14,446 nt of DNA from Nitrospinota bacterium (GCA_030740135.1 JASLXW010000041.1:1-14446); one strand, 5' to 3'. Counted from the stretch's first letter, positions 1-7,005 are shown. A program made the numbers and translations. Notes: a model not told the origin generated them from the sequence alone.

Positions 1-328
1 CGCTGACCGCTCCGAGGGAGGCGAGAGCCAACACAAAGACCGATACATGGTGCCAGTTCGGCAACGCGATGACGAATTTGTCCCCCCTGCCAACGCCCCT
101 CGCCTGCAACGCAGCCGCCAAACGCAGCATCCTTGACGCGAGCTGGCCGTACGTCAGGCCGCCGAAGCGTTCATCCACTACGGCCACCTTCTCCGGAAAC
201 CTCCTCACCGCCCGCTCGAGATAGTCGGTCAGAAGGCGATCCGTCCAGTAACCCTCCGCGTGATACGTCTCAGACTGTCCGGTCACGTTTGCAGCCGCCC
301 GGTCGAGTGTTTTCTCATTCGCGGCCAC
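1..328 (-). CDS. AMP-forming acyl-CoA synthetase, N-terminal part (runs off left edge)
   Basis: This is the first ~109 residues of an ANL-superfamily adenylate-forming ligase; the rest lies beyond position 1. Such enzymes activate a carboxylic acid as acyl-AMP and transfer it to CoA in the cytoplasm. Visible family signatures are the early FPEKVAVVDE segment, LTYGQLASR, a GVGRGDKFVIALPNW segment (the usual G-V-x-x-G-D-x-V with a following PN) and the helix VFVLALASLGAV. The P-loop and catalytic lysine fall outside the window, so substrate cannot be judged. No ATG exists in frame. I chose the GTG at 328, which has a GGAGGG about 12 nt upstream; a GTG near residue 16 is possible. It is the last visible gene of the minus-strand operon, 68 nt after the dehydrogenase stop, and would supply CoA thioesters to the hydratase and dehydrogenase. 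Confidence 0.8.
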   Translation of the reverse strand, partial: MAANEKTLDRAAANVTGQSETYHAEGYWTDRLLTDYLERAVRRFPEKVAVVDERFGGLTYGQLASRMLRLAAALQARGVGRGDKFVIALPNWHHVSVFVLALASLGAVS

Positions 329-396
329 ACGTCCCGAAAACCCTCCCTGTGGGCCTCCGACATCACGGCAAAGGTCGCGCCCCACCCCCCCGGGGT

Positions 397-1203
397 TTAC
401 ATCGCATACCCGCCGCTCACGCTGATAACTTGACCCGTGATATAGGACGACTTGTCCGACGCCAGGAGCAGGACCATCGGAACAAGGTCACCCGGGATTC
501 CAATCCGTCTCAGGGGATATTTCCGGACAATTTTCGCCAGCACGTCTTCATTTTGAAAGATGCGGCTTTGAGGGCTCTCGCTATGCCAAAGACTATTGGC
601 TCCCGCATCGTCGGGATTTTCAGGCAAGGTCAAACCTGGACACACGACATTAACGTTCACATTGAATCGCCCGAACTCTCGCGCGAGGGCCTTGCTCAGC
701 GCGATCATCCCGCCTTTACACGCACTGTACACGGCCTCCTGGTACTCCCCGACGCGTCCTGCATCCGACCCGATCGTGATGATCTTGCCGTACGACCGGG
801 CAGCCATCGACGGCGCCACGGCCCTTACGCAGTTGATCGGGCCCCACAGGTTGACGTCGACCTCCCGCTCCCACTCCTCTACGGATTTATCCAGGAAGAG
901 GCCGTTGATGGTCCAGCCTGCATTGTTCACCAGGATGTCGATCCGCTCGAACGCCTCCAGCGCACGATTGACCAGGCGCTCGACCTGCGATCGATCGGCG
1001 ACATCCGTCTTGACAAAAAGCGCCCCGCTCCGGCCCGACGCCCGGAGTTCGTCCACAACACGGTCCGCCTGGACCTGGTCGATATCCGCGATGACGATAT
1101 TGGCGCCCTCTTCGAAGAGCCCTTCAACGATCGCCTTTCCGATATTCGACGCACCACCTGTCACGATGGCCGTCTTGCCTCGCAATCCCAGGTCCATCTT
1201 CAT
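397..1203 (-). CDS. Short-chain dehydrogenase/reductase, BadH-like hydroxyacyl-CoA dehydrogenase
   Basis: A 268-residue classical SDR. The cofactor motif TGGASNIG is at 15-22, NNAG at 93-96, the catalytic serine is S146 (in GSDAGRV) and the Y-x3-K pair is Y159/K163 (YSACK). The acidic D40 at the end of the second strand predicts NAD rather than NADP. The SDAGRVG, AVYSACKGG, NVVCPG and ITGQVISVSGG stretches closely resemble what I know of BadH, the 2-hydroxycyclohexanecarboxyl-CoA dehydrogenase of anaerobic benzoate/cyclohexanecarboxylate degradation. That resemblance is from memory, not a search, so the exact substrate is inferred. It starts 26 nt after the enoyl-CoA hydratase stop, consistent with oxidising the 3-hydroxyacyl-CoA that enzyme makes. 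A second in-frame ATG lies two codons downstream; GGCGGGG upstream of the first could be its ribosome site. FabG-like or other beta-oxidation dehydrogenase is the alternative. Confidence 0.9.
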   Translation of the reverse strand: MKMDLGLRGKTAIVTGGASNIGKAIVEGLFEEGANIVIADIDQVQADRVVDELRASGRSGALFVKTDVADRSQVERLVNRALEAFERIDILVNNAGWTINGLFLDKSVEEWEREVDVNLWGPINCVRAVAPSMAARSYGKIITIGSDAGRVGEYQEAVYSACKGGMIALSKALAREFGRFNVNVNVVCPGLTLPENPDDAGANSLWHSESPQSRIFQNEDVLAKIVRKYPLRRIGIPGDLVPMVLLLASDKSSYITGQVISVSGGYAM

Positions 1204-1229
1204 TTCAACCCCGCCTCAAACCTCGGGCA

Positions 1230-2033
1230 TCAATCTTCCCGGACGTCCTTCGACTTCCGTCCGCGTCCCTCTCTGAATTCCCGCAAACGTTCCTCAATCA
1301 CGTCTCCCGCCAGCATTCGATTTCGCTGAAAATAAACCTGCTCAAGCCAAAGCGCGTCCGTCAGCGCCATGCCGAGCCCCAGCATGGCCACTTCCTTGAC
1401 CAAGCGTACAGCCGTCTGACCGTTTCGGCAAATGGCCTCGGCGATCCCCATGGCCTCTTCCAGCAATTGTTCTCCCGGCACGACCTTCTGAACAAGCCGA
1501 AGCCGGAGCGCCTCCGCCGCCGTAATCGACTCACCCGTCAGCAGCATGAGGAGGGCATCGCCAAGCCCCACCAGCCGGGGGAGCCACTGCGTTCCGCCTC
1601 CTCCCGGCATGGCCCCCAGACGGACCTCCGGCAGTGCGAAAACCGCCTCTTCGGACGCAATCCGGATATCGCAGCCCAAAGCCAACTCGCAGCCACCCCC
1701 AAACGCGTATCCGTTCACCGCAGCTATCGCCGGCTTACGGATGTTCATCGAATTCGGCGTGACCCAATAACGACTCCGCTCTTTCGGGTCCCATTGCAGA
1801 AATTCCGGAGCTTTCTTGATGTCGATCCCGGCGGAAAAAGCGCGTCCTTCTCCCATATAGATCAGGACCCAGAGATCGTCATCCGCTTCGAATTCCGCCA
1901 GCCGCCTCCGATGTTCCTCCATCATCTCCAGATCGAATGCATTCAGGGCCTGCGGCCGGCGCAGCGTCAGAATCCCTACGTGGCCGCGCTTTTCCCACTT
2001 CAATGGCGCGGCTTCTTTCAACTCTTCACTCAT
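1230..2033 (-). CDS. Enoyl-CoA hydratase/isomerase (crotonase family)
   Basis: A 267-residue crotonase-fold protein that should hydrate a 2-enoyl-CoA to the 3-hydroxyacyl-CoA. The CoA-binding/oxyanion region FSAGIDIKKAPE is at about 66-77, followed by AFGGGCELALGCDIRIAS (110-127) and ALPEVRLGAMPGGGGTQ (133-149). Both catalytic glutamates of true hydratases are present, E116 in GGGCELA and E136 in LPEVRLG, which favours hydratase over isomerase or hydrolase paralogues. The frame stays open upstream to 2375, but that part is antisense-like read-through of the hydrolase gene. The ATG at 2033 begins the family-like sequence and overlaps the hydrolase stop as ATGA, so translational coupling is likely. 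The dehydrogenase follows 26 nt downstream. BadK-like alicyclic enoyl-CoA hydratase is possible but unproven. Confidence 0.93.
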   Translation of the reverse strand: MSEELKEAAPLKWEKRGHVGILTLRRPQALNAFDLEMMEEHRRRLAEFEADDDLWVLIYMGEGRAFSAGIDIKKAPEFLQWDPKERSRYWVTPNSMNIRKPAIAAVNGYAFGGGCELALGCDIRIASEEAVFALPEVRLGAMPGGGGTQWLPRLVGLGDALLMLLTGESITAAEALRLRLVQKVVPGEQLLEEAMGIAEAICRNGQTAVRLVKEVAMLGLGMALTDALWLEQVYFQRNRMLAGDVIEERLREFREGRGRKSKDVRED

Positions 2034-2854
2034 GCCTTTCCGCCTTCGCCCCCTATAAACCTGCGGATGAGTTCGTTCGTGGAGTCGCCGGCCTCCCAAT
2101 GCACACAGTGGCCCGCTCTTGAAATGACCCTGAGTTCCGCCCCGGGAATGGCTGTAGCGATCGCCTTCGACGCTCGCGGCGGGCAGTAGGGATCGAGTTC
2201 TCCCGCTATCACCAAGGTCGGACGCTCGATCGCCCCGAGGCTCCGCGTCAAGGCTCCATCTTTGATTCCCAGCATCGCCCGGCATGCGTTCAGGTATCCT
2301 TCCACTTCCCGGACCGCTCCCACGCGGAGCCGCTGATACTCTGAAATCAACTTCTCGCTCCCCGCGGCGAAACATCCCCGGGCGTCCTCAGCATTGATCG
2401 ACGCGAGGGCCTTGAGCCTGCCGCTCGTCACGAGTTCGATGCGGCGCCGAAAAAATTCCTCCCCCGCGCGGCCAACCGTGCTGGAGCTCGCGATGAGTAC
2501 GAGCCCTTTCGTCAAGTCCGCAAAGTCCAACGCAAATCGTTGCCCGATGACGCCTCCCATGGAAAACCCCACCAACCAGACGGGACCGGTTTCCATCGCG
2601 CTGAGCACCTGCGCCAGATCATCCGCCATCTGCCCCACCGTCCCATCCGCGCCGCCGGTGGGACTGGCCCCGAATCCCCTGACGTCATAAGCCATGATAT
2701 CCACTGACCGCCGCAGGAAGGACGCCTGCCTCGTCCATGCCTCGCGCGTCTCGGACAGCCCATGGATCAGAACAGCGGTCGCCCTGCCTCTCGACTCCGC
2801 CACCATCCCCAAACCCCTTCCTGCCAAATGGACGCCGGCATTCTCTACCCACAC
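2030..2854 (-). CDS. Alpha/beta-fold hydrolase
   Basis: A 274-residue alpha/beta hydrolase with a complete triad. The oxyanion HG is at 31-32, the nucleophile elbow GFSMGG puts S98 in place, D221 lies in GELDPYCPP and H249 in RAGHCVHWE. The DVRGFGAS stretch (57-64) is typical of the family, which includes enol-lactone hydrolases (PcaD-like), C-C bond hydrolases and esterases. Context suggests a ring- or ester-opening step, or hydrolysis of a lactone made by the flavin enzyme upstream; that is inference. The chosen start is a GTG at 2854, inside the last codons of the preceding small ORF, with no strong ribosome site. An in-frame ATG at residue 17 is the alternative, but it would remove part of the first strand. 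The stop overlaps the hydratase ATG. Confidence 0.9.
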   Translation of the reverse strand: MWVENAGVHLAGRGLGMVAESRGRATAVLIHGLSETREAWTRQASFLRRSVDIMAYDVRGFGASPTGGADGTVGQMADDLAQVLSAMETGPVWLVGFSMGGVIGQRFALDFADLTKGLVLIASSSTVGRAGEEFFRRRIELVTSGRLKALASINAEDARGCFAAGSEKLISEYQRLRVGAVREVEGYLNACRAMLGIKDGALTRSLGAIERPTLVIAGELDPYCPPRASKAIATAIPGAELRVISRAGHCVHWEAGDSTNELIRRFIGGEGGKA

Positions 2855-3072
2855 TTTACACGGACGGCCGTCCTCGACGGATATTGATCAAAGGCGTTCT
2901 GATCCGTGATCTCGATAATCCGGAAGGTGTAATGTGACGAACGCTCAGGCGACAGCAGTTCCCTCGTGATTGCAACGGGCTGAACCGCAGGGATTCCCTG
3001 GTTGTGGATGTAGTCGCGCGTCGCCACCCCGCTTCGTTGCGGGCGGATCCCGCCGACCGCACATTTCGTCAT
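2845..3072 (-). CDS. Small hypothetical protein between oxidoreductase and hydrolase
   Basis: A 75-residue ORF I do not recognise. Its ATG is 5 nt after the stop of the luciferase-like gene and its TAG stop overlaps the GTG of the hydrolase by 10 nt, exactly the packing expected of an operon member. The C-terminal two thirds (for example HYTFRIIEITDQNAFDQYP, with following SRTAVRVKCG) have a protein-like mix of residues. The first 18 residues are arginine/glycine-rich and less convincing, so the true start may be later or the gene may be a frameshifted remnant. There is no clear ribosome binding site, membrane segment or signal peptide. It fills an otherwise 223-nt gap in a tightly packed operon. 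It could be a small accessory enzyme or a broken one. Confidence 0.42.
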   Translation of the reverse strand: MTKCAVGGIRPQRSGVATRDYIHNQGIPAVQPVAITRELLSPERSSHYTFRIIEITDQNAFDQYPSRTAVRVKCG

Positions 3073-3077
3073 GATTC

Positions 3078-4091
3078 TTACTGCCGCACCCGCGAATCCT
3101 TCAAGGGTTTGATGATTCCTTCATGGAGCGCCTCCATGGTTTCCCTCCTCCCACCGGCTCGAAAAGCCAGAGTGACGCCGTCGAGTCCCAGCGTCTCGAG
3201 CTTCCGTATCCTCTCGAGGCACTCGTCAGCCGGCCCGACAAGCGCCAGGTAGTTGACAAGCTCCGGCGAAACAACCTCTCTGTGGCCGGCGTGACGAGAC
3301 ATGTGCTCAAGGCGGTTGTAGGCTTTCCCGGCGCGCTCGAGGTCCTTCTCAAAGGGACGGAGGAACTCGGGAAGCTCCCGCCATTGGCTGAAGGTCTCAG
3401 CCTGGGATGCAACCCAATGACGCACGTCGGCGATTGCCTGCTCCCGATCATCGGACACCGCTATCGTTGTCCAGAGATCCAGCTTGATATCCTCGAGGCG
3501 CCGCCCGGCCTCTTCCGCACCGCGCCGGACATGAGCAATTTGCCAGGCTGTGAACTCCGTGCTCGCTCCCCCCATCAGGATGACGCCGTCGGCGACGCGC
3601 CCGGCCATTCTCAGGATCCGGGGTTGGTTCGCGGCCACGTAGATGGGCATTGCACCTCGCGCGGTCAAGAGATGGTATCGGCCTCCTTCTCGATCCGCGA
3701 CCTCCTCACCGGAGGACAGTTTGCGGATATCGACAATGGCTTCCTCAAGCTGCCGAATGGAAGCGGGCTTGAGACCGATGGAGAAGACGGCTGTCCATCC
3801 GCTCCCGATCCCGATCAAGGCGCGGCCGTCGCTAATTTCCTGAAGCGCAGAGAAAGTATTGGCAAGCGTGGTGGGGTGTCGGGTGACGGGGTTGGTGACA
3901 CCCGTGCCGAGGTTGATGGTTGAAGTGTTCGCCGCACACAAGATGAGCGCGGCAAAACAGTCTTTCATCGAGAGCTGGCAATCGGCCACCCAAACGCTGT
4001 CGAATCCCAGCTCCTCCGCGCTTTGTACGATTTCGACGGTGTGCGAGATCGGCTCGCGATGACTGATTCCCAGCGACAATCCGACTTCCAT
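3078..4091 (-). CDS. LLM-class flavin-dependent oxidoreductase (luciferase-like, Mer-type)
   Basis: A 337-residue TIM-barrel protein of the bacterial luciferase / F420-dependent reductase superfamily. Features include the N-terminal VGLSLGISHREP strand, the AEELGFDSVWVAD segment (FDSVWVxD is a family hallmark), NLGTGVTNPVTRHP followed by ALQEISDGRALIGIGSGW, and the AGRVADGVILMGGAS segment near the middle. These match enzymes annotated as methylenetetrahydromethanopterin-reductase-like, which use F420 or reduced FMN. No methanopterin pathway is visible, so a monooxygenase or reductase step in catabolism is more likely. An ATG six codons upstream (4109) is possible, but AAGGAGGG at 4099-4106 sits 7 nt before the ATG at 4091, so I chose that one. 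It is the first gene of the operon behind the 4255-4284 promoter. The C-terminus (LDGVTLAFRAGGRRETM) is complete. Confidence 0.9.
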   Translation of the reverse strand: MEVGLSLGISHREPISHTVEIVQSAEELGFDSVWVADCQLSMKDCFAALILCAANTSTINLGTGVTNPVTRHPTTLANTFSALQEISDGRALIGIGSGWTAVFSIGLKPASIRQLEEAIVDIRKLSSGEEVADREGGRYHLLTARGAMPIYVAANQPRILRMAGRVADGVILMGGASTEFTAWQIAHVRRGAEEAGRRLEDIKLDLWTTIAVSDDREQAIADVRHWVASQAETFSQWRELPEFLRPFEKDLERAGKAYNRLEHMSRHAGHREVVSPELVNYLALVGPADECLERIRKLETLGLDGVTLAFRAGGRRETMEALHEGIIKPLKDSRVRQ

Positions 4092-4098
4092 CCGGGCG

Positions 4099-4106
4099 CC
4101 CTCCTT
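4099..4106 (-). promoter_or_regulatory. Strong Shine-Dalgarno deciding the oxidoreductase start
   Basis: AAGGAGGG lies on the minus strand with 7 nt between it and the ATG at 4091. It overlaps the alternative upstream ATG at 4109, which has no comparable site of its own, so the internal ATG is the likely start. Confidence 0.75.
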
Positions 4107-4210
4107 CATTGCGGTCCCAGCGAGAAATCAGGAGCCCGGGTAGCTTGCCGGTGCATGTCGACAACGACGGCGATCGCTTGGGCAAAACTGGGAATTTTTC
4201 GGTCAATCAG

Positions 4211-4228
4211 CCGGCCGCCATTGGCCGG
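4211..4228. repeat. GC-rich inverted repeat in the operon leader
   Basis: Perfect 6-bp arms CCGGCC and GGCCGG flank a 6-nt centre (GCCATT). It lies about 20 nt downstream of the predicted transcription start of the 4255-4284 promoter and about 120 nt before the oxidoreductase ATG, so it could be a repressor site or an RNA hairpin. It is short, and GC-rich DNA yields such palindromes by chance. Confidence 0.35.
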
Positions 4229-4254
4229 GACTGTGAATCCGGAAAATAAAGTCA

Positions 4255-4284
4255 ATTAAAAGCAACCAATCTGTTATGTGTCAA
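4255..4284 (-). promoter_or_regulatory. Predicted sigma70 promoter for the oxidoreductase-hydrolase-hydratase operon
   Basis: On the minus strand TTGACA (4284-4279, perfect -35) is followed by an 18-bp spacer and TTTAAT (4260-4255, 5 of 6 to the -10 consensus). Transcription would start near 4248, giving a leader of about 155 nt before the ATG at 4091. The site lies in AT-rich DNA within the gap after the CoA transferase, where an operon promoter is expected. Confidence 0.65.
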
Positions 4285-4556
4285 GGATTCGGATCAGTCG
4301 CCGGTGACCGCGGCTCAGACGCCATGGATCCCGGCGTCCGCAAACAACAATTCCCCCTGTTTGGATATGCCGCGAAGCTGCGGTCTTCCCCCACTGCCAT
4401 GCCGCGAGGCGCAAGCCCTCACCGGGCGGAACCATCCCGGCGGTTGGCAATGCACCGACCTCCGGCGATCGCCCCCACCGGGCAGTGGCCGCCGCCGGCC
4501 CCCACCATCGGATTTCGCAAGGGACACCCGCATGGTTCGGATTCTTCCTCCCATCG
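4285..4556. other. Intergenic spacer between CoA transferase and downstream operon
   Basis: Together with the promoter and leader this is a 465-nt gap without a convincing gene. Open frames cross it on both strands, but their translations are low-complexity, rich in G, R and P, and lack recognisable motifs. It contains a short inverted repeat at 4318-4338 (GACGCC / GGCGTC around ATGGATCCC). I see no hairpin followed by a T-run that would clearly terminate the CoA transferase transcript. Confidence 0.5.
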
Positions 4557-5747
4557 TCAGATAACTCCCGACTCCCGAAGCTGAGCGATCTCCCCTTCCG
4601 CTCGACCCAGTGTTGTCCGAAGAATCTCCTCCGTGTGTTCGCCCAGGATCGGGGGAGCGGAGTAAACACCCCCGGGCGTCCGCGAGAGCTTGACGGGGAC
4701 GCCCGTCAGAGGGATCTTGCCCGCCGCCGGGTGTTCCACCTCGACCACCATCTCCCGCGTCGAGGTCTGCGGATGGCTCAAAACAGACGCCAAGTCGTTG
4801 ATGGAGCCACAAGGGATCGCCCGCTCCTGGAACTTCTCAATCCAATGATCGCGGGAGTCATGCAACAAGACATCGTCCAGGATCGCCATCAAGGCCTTGC
4901 GGTTCATTACTCGCTTCGCATTGGTTTTGTAGTCCGGATGACACACGAGGTCCGGCCGCCCGAGCGTCTCGCAGAACTTCTGCCAGAGGTTCTCGTTTCC
5001 CACCGCCACGTTGATGTATCCATCCGCGCACTCGAAGGTTCCATAGGGCACAATGCTAGCGTGGTGATTTCCGGTGCGCTCAGGGGGTCGGCCCGTCGCG
5101 AAGCAGATGCCTGCCTGATACATCAAGAGGGCCACTTGGCAATCGAGCATGCCGATGTCCACCTTTTGTCCATCGCCTGTCCGTTCGCGATCATAAAGGG
5201 CGGTCACAACGCCGTAGGCCATCATCATGCCCGCCACGATGTCCGCAATCGGAACCCCCACTTTCATGGGAGGACCGTCGGGCGCCCCGGTCAAGCTCAT
5301 GACACCGCCCTCGCCTTGAATGACCACATCGTAACCTGGGCGATCCCGCAACGGGCCCGTGTGGCCGAAACCCGAGACCGAGGCGTAGACAGCCCGGAGG
5401 TTGATCCGCTTCACGTCTTCGTAACCGAAGCCCAACCTCTCCGCCGTCCCCGGCCGAAAGTTTTCAGCCACAACATCGGATTCCCGGATCAGGTCCCTGA
5501 GGATGGCCTTACCCTCCGGATGTTTCAGATTCAGCGTGAGGCCCTTCTTGTTGCGGTTGATGCTCATGAAATAGGTACTTTCCCCCTCGATGAAGGGAGG
5601 TCCCCATTGACGCGTATCGTCGCCGGCGCCGGGCCTTTCGATTTTGATGACCTCGGCCCCCATATCGGCAAGCATCATGGTGGCGTAAGGCCCGGACAAA
5701 ATCCGGGTCAGGTCCACCACCCTCACTCCTTCCAACGGCCGCGCCAT
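4557..5747 (-). CDS. CaiB/BaiF family class III CoA transferase
   Basis: A 396-residue class III CoA transferase, the usual length for the family (about 380-430). These cytoplasmic enzymes move CoA between carboxylic acids through an aspartyl-CoA intermediate. The opening LEGVRVVDLTRILSGPYATM and LADMGAEVIKIERPG are textbook family sequence, followed by NRNKKGLTLNLKHPEG and the VVAENFRPGTAERLGFGY segment. D169 in VPIADIVAG aligns with the catalytic aspartate (also numbered 169 in formyl-CoA transferase). The frame remains open 23 codons upstream, with ATGs at 5786 and 5816, but the ATG at 5747 matches the family start; it has only a weak GGGGCGA ribosome site. It stands alone behind its own promoter on the same strand as the catabolic operon, and may supply or recycle CoA esters for it. 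The exact acyl substrates cannot be read from sequence. Confidence 0.93.
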   Translation of the reverse strand: MARPLEGVRVVDLTRILSGPYATMMLADMGAEVIKIERPGAGDDTRQWGPPFIEGESTYFMSINRNKKGLTLNLKHPEGKAILRDLIRESDVVAENFRPGTAERLGFGYEDVKRINLRAVYASVSGFGHTGPLRDRPGYDVVIQGEGGVMSLTGAPDGPPMKVGVPIADIVAGMMMAYGVVTALYDRERTGDGQKVDIGMLDCQVALLMYQAGICFATGRPPERTGNHHASIVPYGTFECADGYINVAVGNENLWQKFCETLGRPDLVCHPDYKTNAKRVMNRKALMAILDDVLLHDSRDHWIEKFQERAIPCGSINDLASVLSHPQTSTREMVVEVEHPAAGKIPLTGVPVKLSRTPGGVYSAPPILGEHTEEILRTTLGRAEGEIAQLRESGVI

Positions 5748-5835
5748 ATCGTTCGCCCCAGTCAGCCATTCACCGGAATTTCCCATTTCAAATCCGGACA
5801 GAGCCGTTGCGCCCAATCATTGCTCTTTTGGCCCG

Positions 5836-5864
5836 ATTAGACCGCTCTCCACCGGACCTGTCAA
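5836..5864 (-). promoter_or_regulatory. Predicted sigma70 promoter for the CoA transferase
   Basis: On the minus strand TTGACA (5864-5859, perfect) is followed by a 17-bp spacer and TCTAAT (5841-5836, 5 of 6 to TATAAT). Predicted start is near 5829, giving a leader of about 80 nt to the ATG at 5747. It sits about 37 bp from an IS21-end-like sequence at 5901-5920, so the promoter may have been brought or altered by a past insertion. Confidence 0.7.
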
Positions 5865-5900
5865 CCGCATTGTAGTGGACCTGACCTGCCCCCCTGAAAC

Positions 5901-5920
5901 CGGTACACTTTTACTCCGCC
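5901..5920 (-). repeat. IS21-terminal-repeat-like sequence (possible solo IS end)
   Basis: Read on the minus strand this 20-mer, GGCGGAGTAAAAGTGTACCG, matches the internal end repeat of the IS21 element at 14109-14128 (GGCGGTCTAAAAGTGGACCG) at 17 of 20 positions. IS21-family ends carry several copies of related repeats. No transposase gene is adjacent, so this would be a relic or solo end. It lies between the CoA transferase promoter and the HNH gene, at one edge of the lower-GC block. Confidence 0.5.
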
Positions 5921-5950
5921 CTTGACAGTCTGGTCTTTTTCCGCCTGGTA

Positions 5951-6859
5951 CTATCCTGCTTTCCTGAAGAGTTCATACCTCTCAGCCAAAAAATCTGGGT
6001 TGGGTTTAAGATCAGCGGCTCTTGGAGTGAGAATCCGCATCCCCTGAAATCCTTGAAGGCCGTGTTCGAGCATAGGCCCATCTAACTCCACCAGAACATC
6101 TTCCCGGATTTCAACGGTGAGGTTTGGTCGTATCCCCAAAATGTTTCGGTCAAAGGATGCGTGATGGAGCTTACACAGAGAAAGGCCATTGGAAACGACA
6201 GGATCGCCTCGGGGATCGAGGTCGGGAATGATGTGGGCAGCATCCAAAAGTTCCCTGTGCCGGAGACGACAAATCGCGCAATGATCACGGTAGGCACGAA
6301 GAACACGCTGCCTGAAGGATTGCTGATGCATCCGCTGAAGCGCAACTCTTGTGAGGTAACTGCGCCGGACCTCCTCCGACGGGTCGGATGAAGCTCCAGC
6401 ATGAAGCTCCGCGAGCTTCGGCTCGTCCACGGCAACCGTGAAACACAGATCCCTTGCGTCATCTCCGACGATGTAGACAGGCCAGATGGGCATGTATTGG
6501 CCAGGGACGATTCCATAGAAGTAGACCAAGGGAATCTGCCGCTCCATTGTGCGCCTGAGGCCCACGTTATCCCGATGGTTGGGATCGATTCCTCGGTAGC
6601 GGTATCTAAGCAAATCGTCTTCGTAGGGGCGTTTTTTCCCCTCCACAATGGGAACGGTGGTGATTGTAAGGGGCATCTCGGGAAGGATTGCGGGTTTGAA
6701 GATCCCTTGAGGTCCAATCAGGGGAACTCGTCTTTGCTCGAACGTAAAGCCTTCGGCTAGTGTTTTTCGGGATAGGACTTCACCGTGAATCTGGGTCTGC
6801 TCAGAAAGGAAGGCGAACGTTGCGAGACGCACCCGGTGGTCAACGTCCTCGGGGTTCAC
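5951..6859 (-). CDS. HNH endonuclease with N-terminal conserved domain
   Basis: A 302-residue protein with a C-terminal HNH nuclease domain. C194-x2-C197 is in HCAICRLRHRELL, followed by H209 in DAAHIIP, N224 in SNGLSLC, and C229 with H232/H233 in CKLHHASFDRNILG. This is the Asn-containing, Cys-rich HNH type seen in predicted restriction endonucleases (COG3440-like). The N-terminal ~150 residues include VPLIGPQGIFKPAILPEMPL, the RYRYRGIDPNHRDN stretch and a VYFYGIVPGQYMPIWPVYI stretch. I know this pairing from a widespread family of HNH proteins, and the N-terminal part may recognise DNA or modified bases. The start is GTG at 6859, one nucleotide after the stop of a 46-residue ORF. Codon use is less GC-rich than in the flanking operons, suggesting separate origin. 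A defence or genome-maintenance role is possible; target unknown. Confidence 0.87.
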   Translation of the reverse strand: MNPEDVDHRVRLATFAFLSEQTQIHGEVLSRKTLAEGFTFEQRRVPLIGPQGIFKPAILPEMPLTITTVPIVEGKKRPYEDDLLRYRYRGIDPNHRDNVGLRRTMERQIPLVYFYGIVPGQYMPIWPVYIVGDDARDLCFTVAVDEPKLAELHAGASSDPSEEVRRSYLTRVALQRMHQQSFRQRVLRAYRDHCAICRLRHRELLDAAHIIPDLDPRGDPVVSNGLSLCKLHHASFDRNILGIRPNLTVEIREDVLVELDGPMLEHGLQGFQGMRILTPRAADLKPNPDFLAERYELFRKAG

Positions 6860-6860
6860 C

Positions 6861-7001
6861 TCAGTTACCCTCTTGTCGAGACTTCGCCTGGGCCTCCCGA
6901 AGCGCCTTGATCTTCTCCAGTACCTCGGCCCGGGTCAGCAGGCCTTTTTCTTCCAGCAGGGCAAAAGTGGATACACGGCGGCCGGGAGGGGCTGAAGCCA
7001 T
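6861..7001 (-). CDS. Small hypothetical protein upstream of the HNH gene
   Basis: A 46-residue ORF beginning MASAPPGRRVSTFALLEEKG and continuing with a charged amphipathic helix (LLTRAEVLEKIKALREAQAK). It lies 4 nt after the protease stop and its TGA is one base from the GTG of the HNH gene, so the three look co-transcribed. The helical E/K/R-rich C-terminus could mediate protein contacts. An AAAGGG sits almost directly before the ATG, closer than ideal for a ribosome site. I do not recognise the family. It might be a true small gene or the tail of a longer gene cut by rearrangement. Confidence 0.5.
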   Translation of the reverse strand: MASAPPGRRVSTFALLEEKGLLTRAEVLEKIKALREAQAKSRQEGN

Positions 7002-7005
7002 CCCT

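Noticed and set aside
133..1329. 398-codon plus-strand frame opposite the dehydrogenase
   Set aside because: The minus strand encodes a complete SDR with all catalytic residues; the plus-strand translation is arginine/proline-rich with no motif.
2034..2375. N-terminal extension of the enoyl-CoA hydratase frame
   Set aside because: It overlaps the hydrolase in another frame, is low-complexity, and the ATG at 2033 starts the family-like sequence.
4315..4812. Minus-strand 165-codon frame in the spacer downstream of the CoA transferase
   Set aside because: Overlaps the CoA transferase end and is glycine/arginine-rich without motifs; no ribosome site.
4485..5840. 451-codon plus-strand frame opposite the CoA transferase
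   Set aside because: Antisense to a clear class III CoA transferase with its catalytic aspartate; no family resemblance on the plus strand.
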